Shown in pieces: positions 17,269 to 25,664 of a stretch of 64,000 nucleotides of DNA. How positions within the stretch are numbered: the first letter of the stretch is position 1; each line of letters opens with the position of its first letter. The notes under the pieces were generated by a model that did no database searches, was not told where the DNA came from, and saw only the letters and a list, made by a program, of their open reading frames with translations. Made by a program: the position numbers and the translations under genes. The stretch comes from Sphingobacterium endophyticum (GTDB lineage Bacteria; Bacteroidota; Bacteroidia; Sphingobacteriales; Sphingobacteriaceae), in contig NZ_SMMI01000008.1 of assembly GCF_009733535.1 (NCBI RefSeq), positions 62,001 to 126,000 on the forward strand, given 5' to 3'.

Positions 17269-17778
17269 ATGAAATTAAATGCAGTACCAACCCTTATCGT
17301 TTTAATGTTGGGATTATTCTTAAGCCCTAACGCAAGCAATGCCCAAGCAACTTACTTAAAAGTAAATACAGACATCTTTCCTAAACCTAAAGAGGGTTTC
17401 AAGAAAATGGTAATCGAAGTTCCATTATCTCAGAATGATGACCAGAAAAAAATAGAATTCTCTGTAGGAAAAATGATGGAAGTGGATGGCTGTAATCATT
17501 ATGGGTTGAATGGATCATTGGCTACAAAAGACTTGGAAGGTTGGGGATACCAATACTTTGAATTCGAAACGGATGGTCAGGTTATTTCCACACAAATGGG
17601 CTGTCCAGATGCCCCTAAAAGACATCTTTTCGTCTCTGCCCAACCAAACACAGTTAGATATAATGGCAAAATGCCGATTGTAATCTATGTCCCTGAAGAA
17701 TATGATGTTCAATACAAAATATTTACAGCTGGCGACGACATCTACCAAGCATTAGAAGCTAAACCCAGCAAACAATAA
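17269..17778 (+). CDS. eco: Ecotin, serine protease inhibitor
   Basis: The start is ATG 17269; a TTG three codons earlier is less likely. A signal peptide (MKLNAVPTLIVLMLGLFLSPNASNA) leads to a mature domain with all ecotin landmarks: FPKPKEGFKKMVIEVP, the VDGCNHYGLNG disulfide half, LEGWGYQYFEF, the reactive loop ISTQMGCPDAP, RYNGKMPIVIYVPEEYDVQYKIF. Ecotin is a periplasmic dimer that blocks trypsin-fold proteases. Aligned with E. coli ecotin (STMMACPD), the P1 residue Met84 becomes Gln, while the Cys50-Cys87 pair is kept. Confidence 0.95.
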   Translation: MKLNAVPTLIVLMLGLFLSPNASNAQATYLKVNTDIFPKPKEGFKKMVIEVPLSQNDDQKKIEFSVGKMMEVDGCNHYGLNGSLATKDLEGWGYQYFEFETDGQVISTQMGCPDAPKRHLFVSAQPNTVRYNGKMPIVIYVPEEYDVQYKIFTAGDDIYQALEAKPSKQ

Positions 17779-17798
17779 TTCAGCATATTGAAAGAAGC

Positions 17799-17836
17799 TT
17801 AAAAACCCAGACATGAATATGACCTGGGTTTTTATT
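17799..17836 (+). terminator. Terminator after ecotin
   Basis: AAAAACCCAG / CTGGGTTTTT arms with a 13-nt loop are followed by a T-rich tract. It ends the peptidase-racemase-ecotin run and argues that the aldehyde dehydrogenase starts downstream at 17870. Confidence 0.85.
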
Positions 17837-17869
17837 TTATTGATTAAATTTAGGCTTCACAATTCCTCT

Positions 17870-19279
17870 ATGGCATTTACAACAGTTTCAGAAATTGATA
17901 AAATTTATTCCGCACAGCTAAAAAACAAAGCTGAAATCAAGCATAGCACCGCAGAAAAAAGAATTTCTTGGTTAAAAAAGCTTCTTTCAAGTATTATTGC
18001 CGAAGAGAAAGCTATTGAAAAGGCGCTCTATCTAGATTTTCATAAATCCGGTATTGAAACCGCAATTACTGAAATCCTTGCTGTCCAGGTTGAATTAAAG
18101 CATATCATCAAGAATTTACGAGGATGGATGAAAGACAAATCGGTCCGCCGATCTTTAATGATGCCTAACGTTAATGCCTATTTACATTACGAGCCGAAGG
18201 GAAATGCTTTAATTATCACCCCTTGGAACTACCCATTCCAACTACCCATCGTTCATTTAGCATCCTGTATCGCTGCTGGAAATACAGCAATTGTGAAACT
18301 CTCTGAGTTCTCTCCCAATACCAATAAGCTGGTTAAGAATATTATATCAAATCTATTTTCAGAAGATCATATTGCCGTTGTGGAGGGTGCAGTGGAAGAA
18401 ACAACACACCTATTAGACTTGAGATTTGACCACATCCATTTTACCGGATCGCCAAAAGTCGGAAAAATAGTAATGGAGGCCGCCAGTAAAAACCTAACGG
18501 ATATTACTTTGGAGCTTGGGGGTAAATCTCCTGCCATCATTGATAAAAATGTGAACCTTAAAAAGGTCGTTAAAAACTTAATCTGGGCTAAATTCGTCAA
18601 TGCTGGACAAACTTGCATCGCTCCAGACTATATATTGGCGCATAGACATCAGAAACATCAAATCGAAGAGCTATTTCGCAAAGAATTAGTTGAAGCATTC
18701 GGAAATGATGCATTCAACTCACCTGATTATGCCAGAATCATTAATGAAAAACAATTCCAAAGACTTCAAGACAATTTGAATGATGCGAAAAATTTAGGCG
18801 CAGTAATAATTAGTGGCGGAAATTCAGATTCTAAAACAAACTATATAGAGCCAACCGTCATTACTAACGTGGCATCAACCAATCCCTTAATGACGGATGA
18901 GATTTTTGGACCAATCTTACCGATCGTTTATTATTCACAAATTCAAGAAGCTATTGATTTTGTCAATCAAAAGGAAAAACCATTGGCCCTATATGTCTTT
19001 AGTAAAGATGACAACTTTAACAAACATATTATTCGATATACTAGTGCTGGATCTACCTGTATAAACGATGCCATGATCCAAATCATGCATCCAAACCTAC
19101 CATTCAGTGGAGTAAATAATTCTGGAATAGGTCAATCAACTGGTCGATATGGTTTTATTTCTTTTTCTCATGAAAGAGCCGTAGCAAATGTGAAAATAAC
19201 TCCAATATCATCAATGTTTTGGTTTCCATATACAGAAAAAACCAATAAGATGCTCCAATGGATTAGAAAGATCGTCTAA
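17870..19279 (+). CDS. Class 3-type aldehyde dehydrogenase
   Basis: The start is ATG 17870 (MAFTTVSEI); the open frame continues upstream to 17813 but crosses the ecotin terminator. The 469-residue enzyme has the general-base motif LELGGKSPAI and the catalytic Cys in NAGQTCIAPDYIL. The hydrophobic, basic C-terminus (FWFPYTEKTNKMLQWIRKIV) is of the fatty-aldehyde dehydrogenase kind. It oxidises aldehydes to acids with NAD(P); the substrate is unknown. Its stop overlaps the convergent Rieske gene by 4 bp. Confidence 0.94.
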   Translation: MAFTTVSEIDKIYSAQLKNKAEIKHSTAEKRISWLKKLLSSIIAEEKAIEKALYLDFHKSGIETAITEILAVQVELKHIIKNLRGWMKDKSVRRSLMMPNVNAYLHYEPKGNALIITPWNYPFQLPIVHLASCIAAGNTAIVKLSEFSPNTNKLVKNIISNLFSEDHIAVVEGAVEETTHLLDLRFDHIHFTGSPKVGKIVMEAASKNLTDITLELGGKSPAIIDKNVNLKKVVKNLIWAKFVNAGQTCIAPDYILAHRHQKHQIEELFRKELVEAFGNDAFNSPDYARIINEKQFQRLQDNLNDAKNLGAVIISGGNSDSKTNYIEPTVITNVASTNPLMTDEIFGPILPIVYYSQIQEAIDFVNQKEKPLALYVFSKDDNFNKHIIRYTSAGSTCINDAMIQIMHPNLPFSGVNNSGIGQSTGRYGFISFSHERAVANVKITPISSMFWFPYTEKTNKMLQWIRKIV

Positions 19280-19638
19280 CCGAAGATCTTATTCCATAAA
19301 CTCTTTTTAATCCCAACATAAAAGTCGCCGTCTTCTTTCTTTAGCGGATAGATACGGATAAAATTATGCTGAGGTTCATCACCTTTGCCGCTTTCGATAT
19401 TGAATTTATGTCTATGGAAAGGACAGACCAGCTTGCCTTCCTCGCACCATCCATTCGTTAGGTCGGCTCCCGCATGCGGACAGCGGCTTGAAGTTACCGA
19501 CAAGACATCGCCTTCCTTTATTAGACACAGCTTCTTTCCCGCAATATGCAAGGCCTTTACATAATTGCGACTTTCATCTATCTTCACCGGAACTTTATGC
19601 CATACGAGTTCATCATCTTCAAAATGCTCCATCTCCAT
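19276..19638 (-). CDS. Rieske [2Fe-2S] ferredoxin-like protein
   Basis: The 120-residue protein contains both Rieske cluster-binding boxes, CPHAG and CPFHRHKF (C-x-H...C-x-x-H), about 18 residues apart. There is no signal peptide or membrane anchor, so it is a soluble cytoplasmic electron carrier or a small oxygenase/nitrite-reductase-type ferredoxin subunit. No partner oxygenase is nearby. It ends 4 bp inside the aldehyde dehydrogenase end on the opposite strand, so the two mRNAs are complementary at their 3' ends. Confidence 0.92.
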   Translation of the reverse strand: MEMEHFEDDELVWHKVPVKIDESRNYVKALHIAGKKLCLIKEGDVLSVTSSRCPHAGADLTNGWCEEGKLVCPFHRHKFNIESGKGDEPQHNFIRIYPLKKEDGDFYVGIKKSLWNKIFG

Positions 19639-19666
19639 ATATCGTTATTTTTAGGCAATTTAAACA

Positions 19667-19707
19667 TTAGAAAATAAAAAAAGAGGCTATCCATTGGCTA
19701 GCCTCTT
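19667..19707 (-). terminator. Terminator after typA
   Basis: On the minus strand the arms AAGAGGCTA / TAGCCTCTT are followed by TTTTTTT. Confidence 0.85.
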
Positions 19708-19728
19708 ATATCTTAGTTTATTTAATTC

Positions 19729-21534
19729 TTAAACGAATCTCTTAGCGTTTACTTTACGCTCGTTTTCTGTTAGATAAATCTTACGCAAACGAATACTTTG
19801 TGGTGTAACCTCAATGTACTCATCAGCTTGGATGTATTCCATACATTCTTCTAAAGAGAATTTAATTGCCGGTGCAATACGAGTATTATCATCAGAACCT
19901 GATGCACGCATGTTGGTCAATTGTTTTCCTTTAGTCACGTTGATCGTTAAGTCATTGTCACGGATGTGCTCTCCTAGAACCTGTCCTTCATAGATATCCA
20001 CTCCTGGATCAACGAAGAAACGACCACGGTCTTGTAACTTGTCAATTGAATATGCTGTAGTAGATCCTGTATCCAAAGAAATCAATACTCCTGCCATACG
20101 GCCAGGGATTGTACCTTTCCAAGGCTCGTATCCTTTCAAACGATGAGCCATTACAGCTTCACCAGCTGTAGCAGTCAATACGTTGTTACGTAATCCGATG
20201 ATACCACGTGATGGAATAGAGAATTCCAAGTGCTGCATTTCACCTTTTGACTCCATAATCAATAACTCACCTTTACGCTGAGTTACTAACTCGATTACTT
20301 TTCCAGAAACCTCTGCAGGAACATCAACTACCAATTCTTCAATCGGCTCGCTTTTTACTCCGTTGATTTCTTTAACGATTACTTGTGGTTGACCCACTTG
20401 TAATTCGTATCCCTCGCGACGCATCGTCTCGATCAATACGGATAAGTGAAGAATACCACGACCATATACCAACCATGCATCCGGTGATTCCGTAGGAACA
20501 ACACGTAATGCTAAGTTCTTTTCTAATTCTTTTTGAAGACGGTCATAAATGTGACGTGAAGTCACGAATTTACCCTCTTTACCAAAGAATGGCGAGTTAT
20601 TGATCGTGAACAACATGTTCATTGTTGGCTCATCGATGTGCATAACTTCCAATTGCTCTGGATTTTCAAAATCAGCGATTGTATCACCAATTTCAAAACC
20701 GTCAATACCTACTACCGCAACGATATCTCCTGCTTGTACTTCCGTTACTTTAACACGACCTAATCCTTCAAATAATTGAAGATCTTTAACACGTGATTTA
20801 ACAATCTTGCCATCACGTTTTACTAAAGATACAGGTTGGTTTTCACGGATAGTTCCTCTTACAACACGACCAATTGCAATACGACCTACGAAAGTAGAAT
20901 AGTCTAATGAAGTTACCTGCATCTGTAATGTACCTTCTGATACTTTTGGTGCAGGAATATGGCTGATGATTGCATCTAATAATTCAGTGAAGTCAGTCGT
21001 TGGTTTAGTCCAATCAGTTGACATCCATCCTTGTTTTGATGAACCGTATAATACAGGGAAATCTAATTGATCTTCTGTTGCGCCTAAGTTGAAGAATAAA
21101 TCGAATACATTCTCGTAAACTTCTTCTGGACGACAGTTTTCTTTATCCACTTTGTTTACAACAACAATAGGCTTAATGCCTAATGCTAAAGCTTTACCTG
21201 TAACAAATCTCGTTTGAGGCATTGGGCCTTCAAATGCATCTACTAAAAGAACAACACCATCCGCCATCTTCAATACTCGCTCAACCTCACCACCGAAATC
21301 GGCGTGACCTGGGGTATCAATAATGTTAATTTTTGTGTCTTTATATTTTACAGATACGTTCTTTGATACGATTGTAATACCACGCTCACGTTCCAAGTCA
21401 TTGTTATCCAAGATTAACTCTCCTGAATTCTCGTTGTCCCTGAATTGGTTGGTGTAATGTAAGATCTTGTCAACTAGGGTAGTTTTACCGTGGTCAACGT
21501 GCGCGATAATCGCTATGTTTCTGATATTCTGCAT
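19729..21534 (-). CDS. typA: Ribosome-associated translational GTPase TypA/BipA
   Basis: The start is ATG 21534 (MQNIRNIAIIAHVDHGKTT), giving 601 residues, the usual TypA length; an upstream in-frame extension to 21570 is not conserved. The G domain carries AHVDHGKTT (P-loop), RERGIT (switch I), DTPGHADFGGEV, NKVDKE and the SAL-equivalent GSS. EF-G-like domains and the TypA-specific C-terminus follow. It binds 70S ribosomes and supports ribosome biogenesis under stress or cold. A TATCTTTG -7 box lies 33 nt upstream within a dyad. Confidence 0.97.
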   Translation of the reverse strand: MQNIRNIAIIAHVDHGKTTLVDKILHYTNQFRDNENSGELILDNNDLERERGITIVSKNVSVKYKDTKINIIDTPGHADFGGEVERVLKMADGVVLLVDAFEGPMPQTRFVTGKALALGIKPIVVVNKVDKENCRPEEVYENVFDLFFNLGATEDQLDFPVLYGSSKQGWMSTDWTKPTTDFTELLDAIISHIPAPKVSEGTLQMQVTSLDYSTFVGRIAIGRVVRGTIRENQPVSLVKRDGKIVKSRVKDLQLFEGLGRVKVTEVQAGDIVAVVGIDGFEIGDTIADFENPEQLEVMHIDEPTMNMLFTINNSPFFGKEGKFVTSRHIYDRLQKELEKNLALRVVPTESPDAWLVYGRGILHLSVLIETMRREGYELQVGQPQVIVKEINGVKSEPIEELVVDVPAEVSGKVIELVTQRKGELLIMESKGEMQHLEFSIPSRGIIGLRNNVLTATAGEAVMAHRLKGYEPWKGTIPGRMAGVLISLDTGSTTAYSIDKLQDRGRFFVDPGVDIYEGQVLGEHIRDNDLTINVTKGKQLTNMRASGSDDNTRIAPAIKFSLEECMEYIQADEYIEVTPQSIRLRKIYLTENERKVNAKRFV

Positions 21535-21561
21535 TGAGCAATAATGTGTTATAAAAAATAA

Positions 21562-21591
21562 GAGGTGCAAAGATATATATTTTGCACCTCA
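21562..21591 (-). promoter_or_regulatory. Dyad containing the typA -7 element
   Basis: GAGGTGCAAA / TTTGCACCTC are 10-bp arms separated by about 9 bp. The -7 element TATCTTTG (minus strand, 21575-21568) lies within it. On the minus strand the right arm leads into an AT-rich tract (TTATTTTTTAT), so it could also act as the kbl terminator. Promoter and terminator may overlap here. Confidence 0.5.
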
Positions 21592-21724
21592 TTTTTAACA
21601 TATTACTGTTAATATTTTATTAGATTCTTATTTATTTATGATTAATTCTCAATTACTTGTCGAAAAAACCGCATTTAAATACCATTAAAGTTTATTAAGT
21701 TGGCATATTATATAGAAACTCCTT

Positions 21725-22915
21725 CTATTTAATCACCCCCAACTCTTTCCCAACTTTAGTAAATGCTGCTATAGCTTTATCTAAATGTGCTCTTTCATGT
21801 CCCGCAGATATCTGTACACGGATGCGCGCCAAATCCTTAGGAACAACTGGATAATAGAAACCGATAACGTAAATGCCCTCATCTAACATTTTGGATGCAA
21901 ACTCCTGCGCTAGTTTTGCGTCGTAAAGCATGACCGGAACAATTGGATGGAATCCTGGTTTGATATCGAAACCTGCTTCCGTCATTTTTTCACGGAAATA
22001 TTTTGTGTTCTCTTCTAACTTATCTCGCAACTCAGTTGTTTCGCTCAACATATCCAATACGGCTACTGAAGCGCCTGCAATAGCTGGTGCCAAAGTATTT
22101 GAAAATAGATATGGACGTGAACGCTGGCGTAACATGTCAATAATCTCTTTACGTCCTGAAGTAAAACCTCCAGATGCTCCTCCAAGAGCTTTTCCTAAGG
22201 TCCCTGTAATAATATCTACACGATCCATGACATTAAATAATTCATGTGTCCCACGTCCTGTTTTCCCGATAAATCCTGAACAGTGCGATTCATCAATCAT
22301 AACCAATGCTTCGTATTTATCCGCTAGGTCACAGATCTTATCCAATGGAGCTACTGAACCATCCATGGAAAATGCACCATCGGTAACAATGATTTTATGT
22401 CTGGCGCCAGATGCGGCTTGCAACTGTGCCTCTAAATCTTCCATATTAGCATTCTTATAACGGAAACGCTGTGCCTTACACAAACGAACTCCATCAATAA
22501 TGGATGCATGATTCAACTCATCGGAAATGATCGCATCTTCAGCTCCTAATAAGGGCTCAAAAACTCCACCATTCGCGTCAAACGCAGCCGCATATAAAAT
22601 GGTGTCCTCTGTACCTAAAAACTTAGAGATCTTTGCCTCCAACTCTTTATGAACATCTTGTGTACCACAGATAAAACGAACCGAGGACATACCATATCCA
22701 TGGCTATCGATCGCTGCTTTTGCAGCCGCAACTACTTTTGGATGTGATGATAAACCCAAATAATTGTTCGCACAAAAATTAATTACTTCCTGTCCAGTAC
22801 TAATCTTAATGTCTGCGCCCTGTGGAGTAACAATTATACGTTCTTCTTTATATAATCCTGCATCTTTTATCTCTGCAAGTTCCTTTTCAAGGGCTGGTTT
22901 TAGAGTCTTATACAT
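21725..22915 (-). CDS. kbl: Glycine C-acetyltransferase (2-amino-3-ketobutyrate CoA ligase)
   Basis: This 396-residue PLP enzyme belongs to the alpha-oxoamine synthase family. The Schiff-base lysine is in [15 protein letters not shown], with the cofactor region [18 protein letters not shown]. The start [17 protein letters not shown] and the C-terminal [16 protein letters not shown] fit KBL better than BioF. It converts 2-amino-3-ketobutyrate and CoA to glycine and acetyl-CoA in threonine degradation. The usual partner tdh is not adjacent, so a related acyl-CoA:amino-acid role cannot be excluded. Confidence 0.9.
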   Translation of the reverse strand: MYKTLKPALEKELAEIKDAGLYKEERIIVTPQGADIKISTGQEVINFCANNYLGLSSHPKVVAAAKAAIDSHGYGMSSVRFICGTQDVHKELEAKISKFLGTEDTILYAAAFDANGGVFEPLLGAEDAIISDELNHASIIDGVRLCKAQRFRYKNANMEDLEAQLQAASGARHKIIVTDGAFSMDGSVAPLDKICDLADKYEALVMIDESHCSGFIGKTGRGTHELFNVMDRVDIITGTLGKALGGASGGFTSGRKEIIDMLRQRSRPYLFSNTLAPAIAGASVAVLDMLSETTELRDKLEENTKYFREKMTEAGFDIKPGFHPIVPVMLYDAKLAQEFASKMLDEGIYVIGFYYPVVPKDLARIRVQISAGHERAHLDKAIAAFTKVGKELGVIK

Positions 22916-23029
22916 AGTATTTCAATTTATCCGCATAAAGATAACCTTTTTTTGCATCACCTATTTACGAAAACGTTTGCCCAAATTTTATTAAATACTC
23001 ATTTACAGATTTCTAAAATGAACCCATAA

Positions 23030-23056
23030 AAAAAGGGCTTCTAAAGCCCTTTCTAA
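23030..23056 (-). terminator. Terminator after the DUF2147 gene
   Basis: On the minus strand AAAGGGCTT / AAGCCCTTT with a 3-nt loop is followed by TTTTTTTA. Confidence 0.85.
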
Positions 23057-23064
23057 TTTTTTCA

Positions 23065-23478
23065 TTATTTAATCCGTTTCCATGTTTCTGTTCGGCCAAT
23101 CAGGCTGATCCCCATATACCCGCGAATGTCCAGCTGATCATTCCCTTTTAATGTCATCTTACAGCTATAGGTCTTTCCCGATTTGGGATCGTAAATCTCT
23201 CCCCCCTCATAGGTCTTACTATTCTTGCTAAAGTTGGTCAAAATCTCAGTCCCCTGAATGTTCCTGGAACGCAGTTTTGGATCCGGATTCTTAGCATCTT
23301 TCTTCGCCGAATCCTTTATCCAGTACAGTTTACCATAAAATTTGTTGTTCTTCTTGTAGATTTCAATGCGGCCCTCTCCACTTGGATTTTCCCATTTCCC
23401 TAAAATGGGATCACTTTCTTGCGCAAATAATGCAATAGAAAATATAAGAGCACAGAATGTTGCAACTATTTGTCTCAT
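23065..23478 (-). CDS. DUF2147 family exported protein
   Basis: The start at ATG 23478 (MRQIVATFCALIFSIALFAQ) gives a signal peptide and 137 residues; the frame is open to 23514 with no conserved residues. The mature domain has the DUF2147 pattern: DPILGKWENPSGEGRIEIYKK near the start, GKLYWI in the middle, and DQLDIRGYMGISLIGRTETWKR at the end. These are lipocalin-like periplasmic or outer-membrane proteins of unknown ligand. It is monocistronic, with a terminator just downstream. Confidence 0.87.
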   Translation of the reverse strand: MRQIVATFCALIFSIALFAQESDPILGKWENPSGEGRIEIYKKNNKFYGKLYWIKDSAKKDAKNPDPKLRSRNIQGTEILTNFSKNSKTYEGGEIYDPKSGKTYSCKMTLKGNDQLDIRGYMGISLIGRTETWKRIK

Positions 23479-23628
23479 AACCTTTATGTTTAAAATTGTA
23501 GGTTGAATATACATATATTTTTCTATGTTAGCATAATAATATTTTTGTTACCCCTATAATTCTACCTATTTAATCAACTTTATGGCATTAATTTTGAACA
23601 ATTATTATCTACACAAATTATTAAAGTT

Positions 23629-23976
23629 ATGAGGTTCATTATTAGTCTCTTAGTTACAGGTTTAGTAGTTGCAATCGCATCATGGATCATCCCAGGGGTA
23701 ACTGTTGCAGGATTTGGATGGGCTATCCTAACCGGATTGGTTATTGGATTCGTGAATGCTATTGTAGGAGGAATTCTACGATTATTTACTTTCCCATTAA
23801 ATTGGTTAACCTTCGGTTTGGTATCATTTATCATTACTGTTTTGATGATTATGTTATCCGATAAGATTATGGGTTCAAAATTTGATGTCGCTGGTTTTTG
23901 GCCAGCAGTATTCTTCGCAATCATCGTTGCAATTATCGAAATGATTATCGGAAGAATGGGAACTGATAAAAAATAA
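23629..23976 (+). CDS. Phage-holin-4-type (YvlD-like) small membrane protein
   Basis: The 115-residue protein consists almost wholly of four hydrophobic segments (about 2-22, 28-50, 58-80, 88-108). Gly-rich turns such as PGVTVAGFGWAILTGLVIGFVNAIVGGILRLFTFPLNW match Phage_holin_4_2. Despite the family name these are chromosomal inner-membrane proteins (YvlD-like), not lysis genes, and no phage genes are nearby. It stands alone with its own terminator. Confidence 0.88.
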   Translation: MRFIISLLVTGLVVAIASWIIPGVTVAGFGWAILTGLVIGFVNAIVGGILRLFTFPLNWLTFGLVSFIITVLMIMLSDKIMGSKFDVAGFWPAVFFAIIVAIIEMIIGRMGTDKK

Positions 23977-24009
23977 TAAATCCCAAAAAACCACTATTTT
24001 AAAACACAA

Positions 24010-24047
24010 AGGAAAGCCCTCACATATTGCGAGGGCTTTCTTGTTTT
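24010..24047 (+). terminator. Terminator after the holin-IV-like gene
   Basis: GAAAGCCCTC / GAGGGCTTTC 10-bp arms are followed by TTGTTTTATT. Confidence 0.85.
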
Positions 24048-24113
24048 ATTCAATAAAAAATGGACTCAACCATGACAGTCAAGCCCATCCGTATAAAGAG
24101 AGAGATTTTAATT

Positions 24114-25586
24114 CTATTTTTTTGTTTTCTTCATCTTATTAATCCAGATCATAACACCGGTAACTGGTAATGAGGTGGCAATTAAACAGGAAATAAAGTA
24201 AAGCAATTTTGTAAACGGACCATAAATATCACCTATATGTAAGGCCTTAATGGATGCAGATGCTCTTTCATTGAATGGTTTTTCTCTAAAGATATCTTTC
24301 TCCAATGCTTCTCCACTATATTGATCCAAGGTCAATTTATCTCCTGCTGATGGAGCAAAAAATCCAACCCTGTTTTTACTCACCGCAACAGTTCCTGTAC
24401 TGTCTTTTGCAAACGTTATGGTTACATCTCCATCATATGGAAGAATCTTATTGACTGCCAATATCGTTTCTTCAATATTCAACGGTTTTTTCCCATCTGC
24501 AGGTATTGTAGAAAGAACCGGTACTTTCTCTTCCTTAGGGGCATCTGGAGATTTATAGGTTCCCCATGTTTTTTGCCATCCCGCGCGATACCATTCAAAA
24601 GACCAAAACGGACCCGTAACGGACATCAGAAACAAAAGGATGCAGCTATAGAAACCTAAAGTGTTATGTAAATCATGGTTTAATCGCTTCCAATTTGCAG
24701 TCCAACGGATGTTCAAACCGTTTTTCCATGACCTCATCTTATTCGGAAACCAAATAATAAATCCCGTTATCACCCCAAAAAGGAATAATAAGGTCGCTGT
24801 TCCTGTTATCCAAGAACCAAGTTTTCTATTTTCAACGCCTTCAATTAAGGGTTCTTCAATTTCATTCAATAATAACCAACGATGTAAACCAAACATTTTC
24901 TGCATAAATTCTGCAGTCTTGGTTTTTACCTCTGCCGGATCCCCAATAACCTGACCGCTATAGGGATTCACTGCTAATTGGTTGGATCGTGGTCCACGTC
25001 CAGCCCCTGGCCCACCTGGTCCAGCTCCTTGTGCCCCCTTTTTCTCAGGATTCTTTAGTTCTGCTGAAGGGTTTTTCTCTAAAGATTGATCTGATTTAGC
25101 TTTTTTATCTTCTCCTGTACTAGGATTCGGTATTTCTGACTTCCTTTCGCCCTGAACCTGCTCCACTTGAGCTGATGCTTCTTTGTTTTCAGATTTGCCG
25201 CCTTCAGCACGTCTCCCATTCCCTTCTCCTGATCCCCTTCCTTCTCCTTCTTTTCCCTCTTTTGCCTCTTTTTCCTTCTTATTGTACATGAATAATGTTG
25301 TTGCATTTTCAGCATACGGAACTTTTACTCCTACAATCTGCCCTTTTACTTCGGGCTTTACCATGGCTAAGAGTTCATCATTATTCTTCTTTTCTCCATC
25401 AACCTTAACCTTGTTAAACTCAGGCATCGCCCAAGCACGGAGTTCCGTATTGTAGGTATAGATTGTTCCTGTAAAACAAACTATAAATACAACAATGCCT
25501 GAAATCAACCCGCCCCATAAATGGATATCGTTAAAAAACTTTCTAACCTTCATCCATGTTGTTGACTTTTGTACTCGCTTACTCAT
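24114..25586 (-). CDS. PepSY-associated transmembrane protein (putative siderophore-iron reductase type)
   Basis: The start at ATG 25586 (MSKRVQKSTTWMKVRKFFND) gives 490 residues. The N-terminal IHLWGGLISGIVVFIVCFTGTIYTY is the hallmark PepSY_TM helix, followed by further helices near 260, 310 and 460. The large periplasmic loop carries an unusual insert at residues about 100-200 rich in Lys, Glu and Gly, ending in GAGPGGPGAGRGPR. PepSY_TM proteins in iron operons are thought to reduce or release iron from siderophores. It is third in the operon behind the TonB receptor and the DUF4374 protein, 78 bp after the latter. Confidence 0.92.
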   Translation of the reverse strand: MSKRVQKSTTWMKVRKFFNDIHLWGGLISGIVVFIVCFTGTIYTYNTELRAWAMPEFNKVKVDGEKKNNDELLAMVKPEVKGQIVGVKVPYAENATTLFMYNKKEKEAKEGKEGEGRGSGEGNGRRAEGGKSENKEASAQVEQVQGERKSEIPNPSTGEDKKAKSDQSLEKNPSAELKNPEKKGAQGAGPGGPGAGRGPRSNQLAVNPYSGQVIGDPAEVKTKTAEFMQKMFGLHRWLLLNEIEEPLIEGVENRKLGSWITGTATLLFLFGVITGFIIWFPNKMRSWKNGLNIRWTANWKRLNHDLHNTLGFYSCILLFLMSVTGPFWSFEWYRAGWQKTWGTYKSPDAPKEEKVPVLSTIPADGKKPLNIEETILAVNKILPYDGDVTITFAKDSTGTVAVSKNRVGFFAPSAGDKLTLDQYSGEALEKDIFREKPFNERASASIKALHIGDIYGPFTKLLYFISCLIATSLPVTGVMIWINKMKKTKK

Positions 25587-25615
25587 TTTTCTCTTTATAC
25601 TATTTGAAATCAAAA

Positions 25616-25644
25616 ATCAGGTGAGCATATGATGCCCACCTGAT
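25616..25644 (-). terminator. Hairpin between the DUF4374 and PepSY genes, possible attenuator
   Basis: 13-bp arms ATCAGGTGAGCAT / ATGCCCACCTGAT (one mismatch) flank a 3-nt loop. On the minus strand the stem runs straight into TTTTTG. It is terminator-like yet sits inside an apparent operon, so it may reduce rather than end transcription into the PepSY gene. Confidence 0.55.
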
Positions 25645-25664
25645 AACAATAATTATTTGAGGTA

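Noticed and set aside
17813..17869. Upstream in-frame extension of the aldehyde dehydrogenase
   Set aside because: It is encoded by the ecotin terminator stem and gives a non-conserved N-terminus.
21930..22460. A 176-codon frame opposite kbl
   Set aside because: kbl is unambiguous over this stretch, and the antisense product shows no domain.
23629..23976. Prophage lysis gene (holin)
   Set aside because: The family name is historical; YvlD-like proteins are chromosomal and there are no other phage genes near it.
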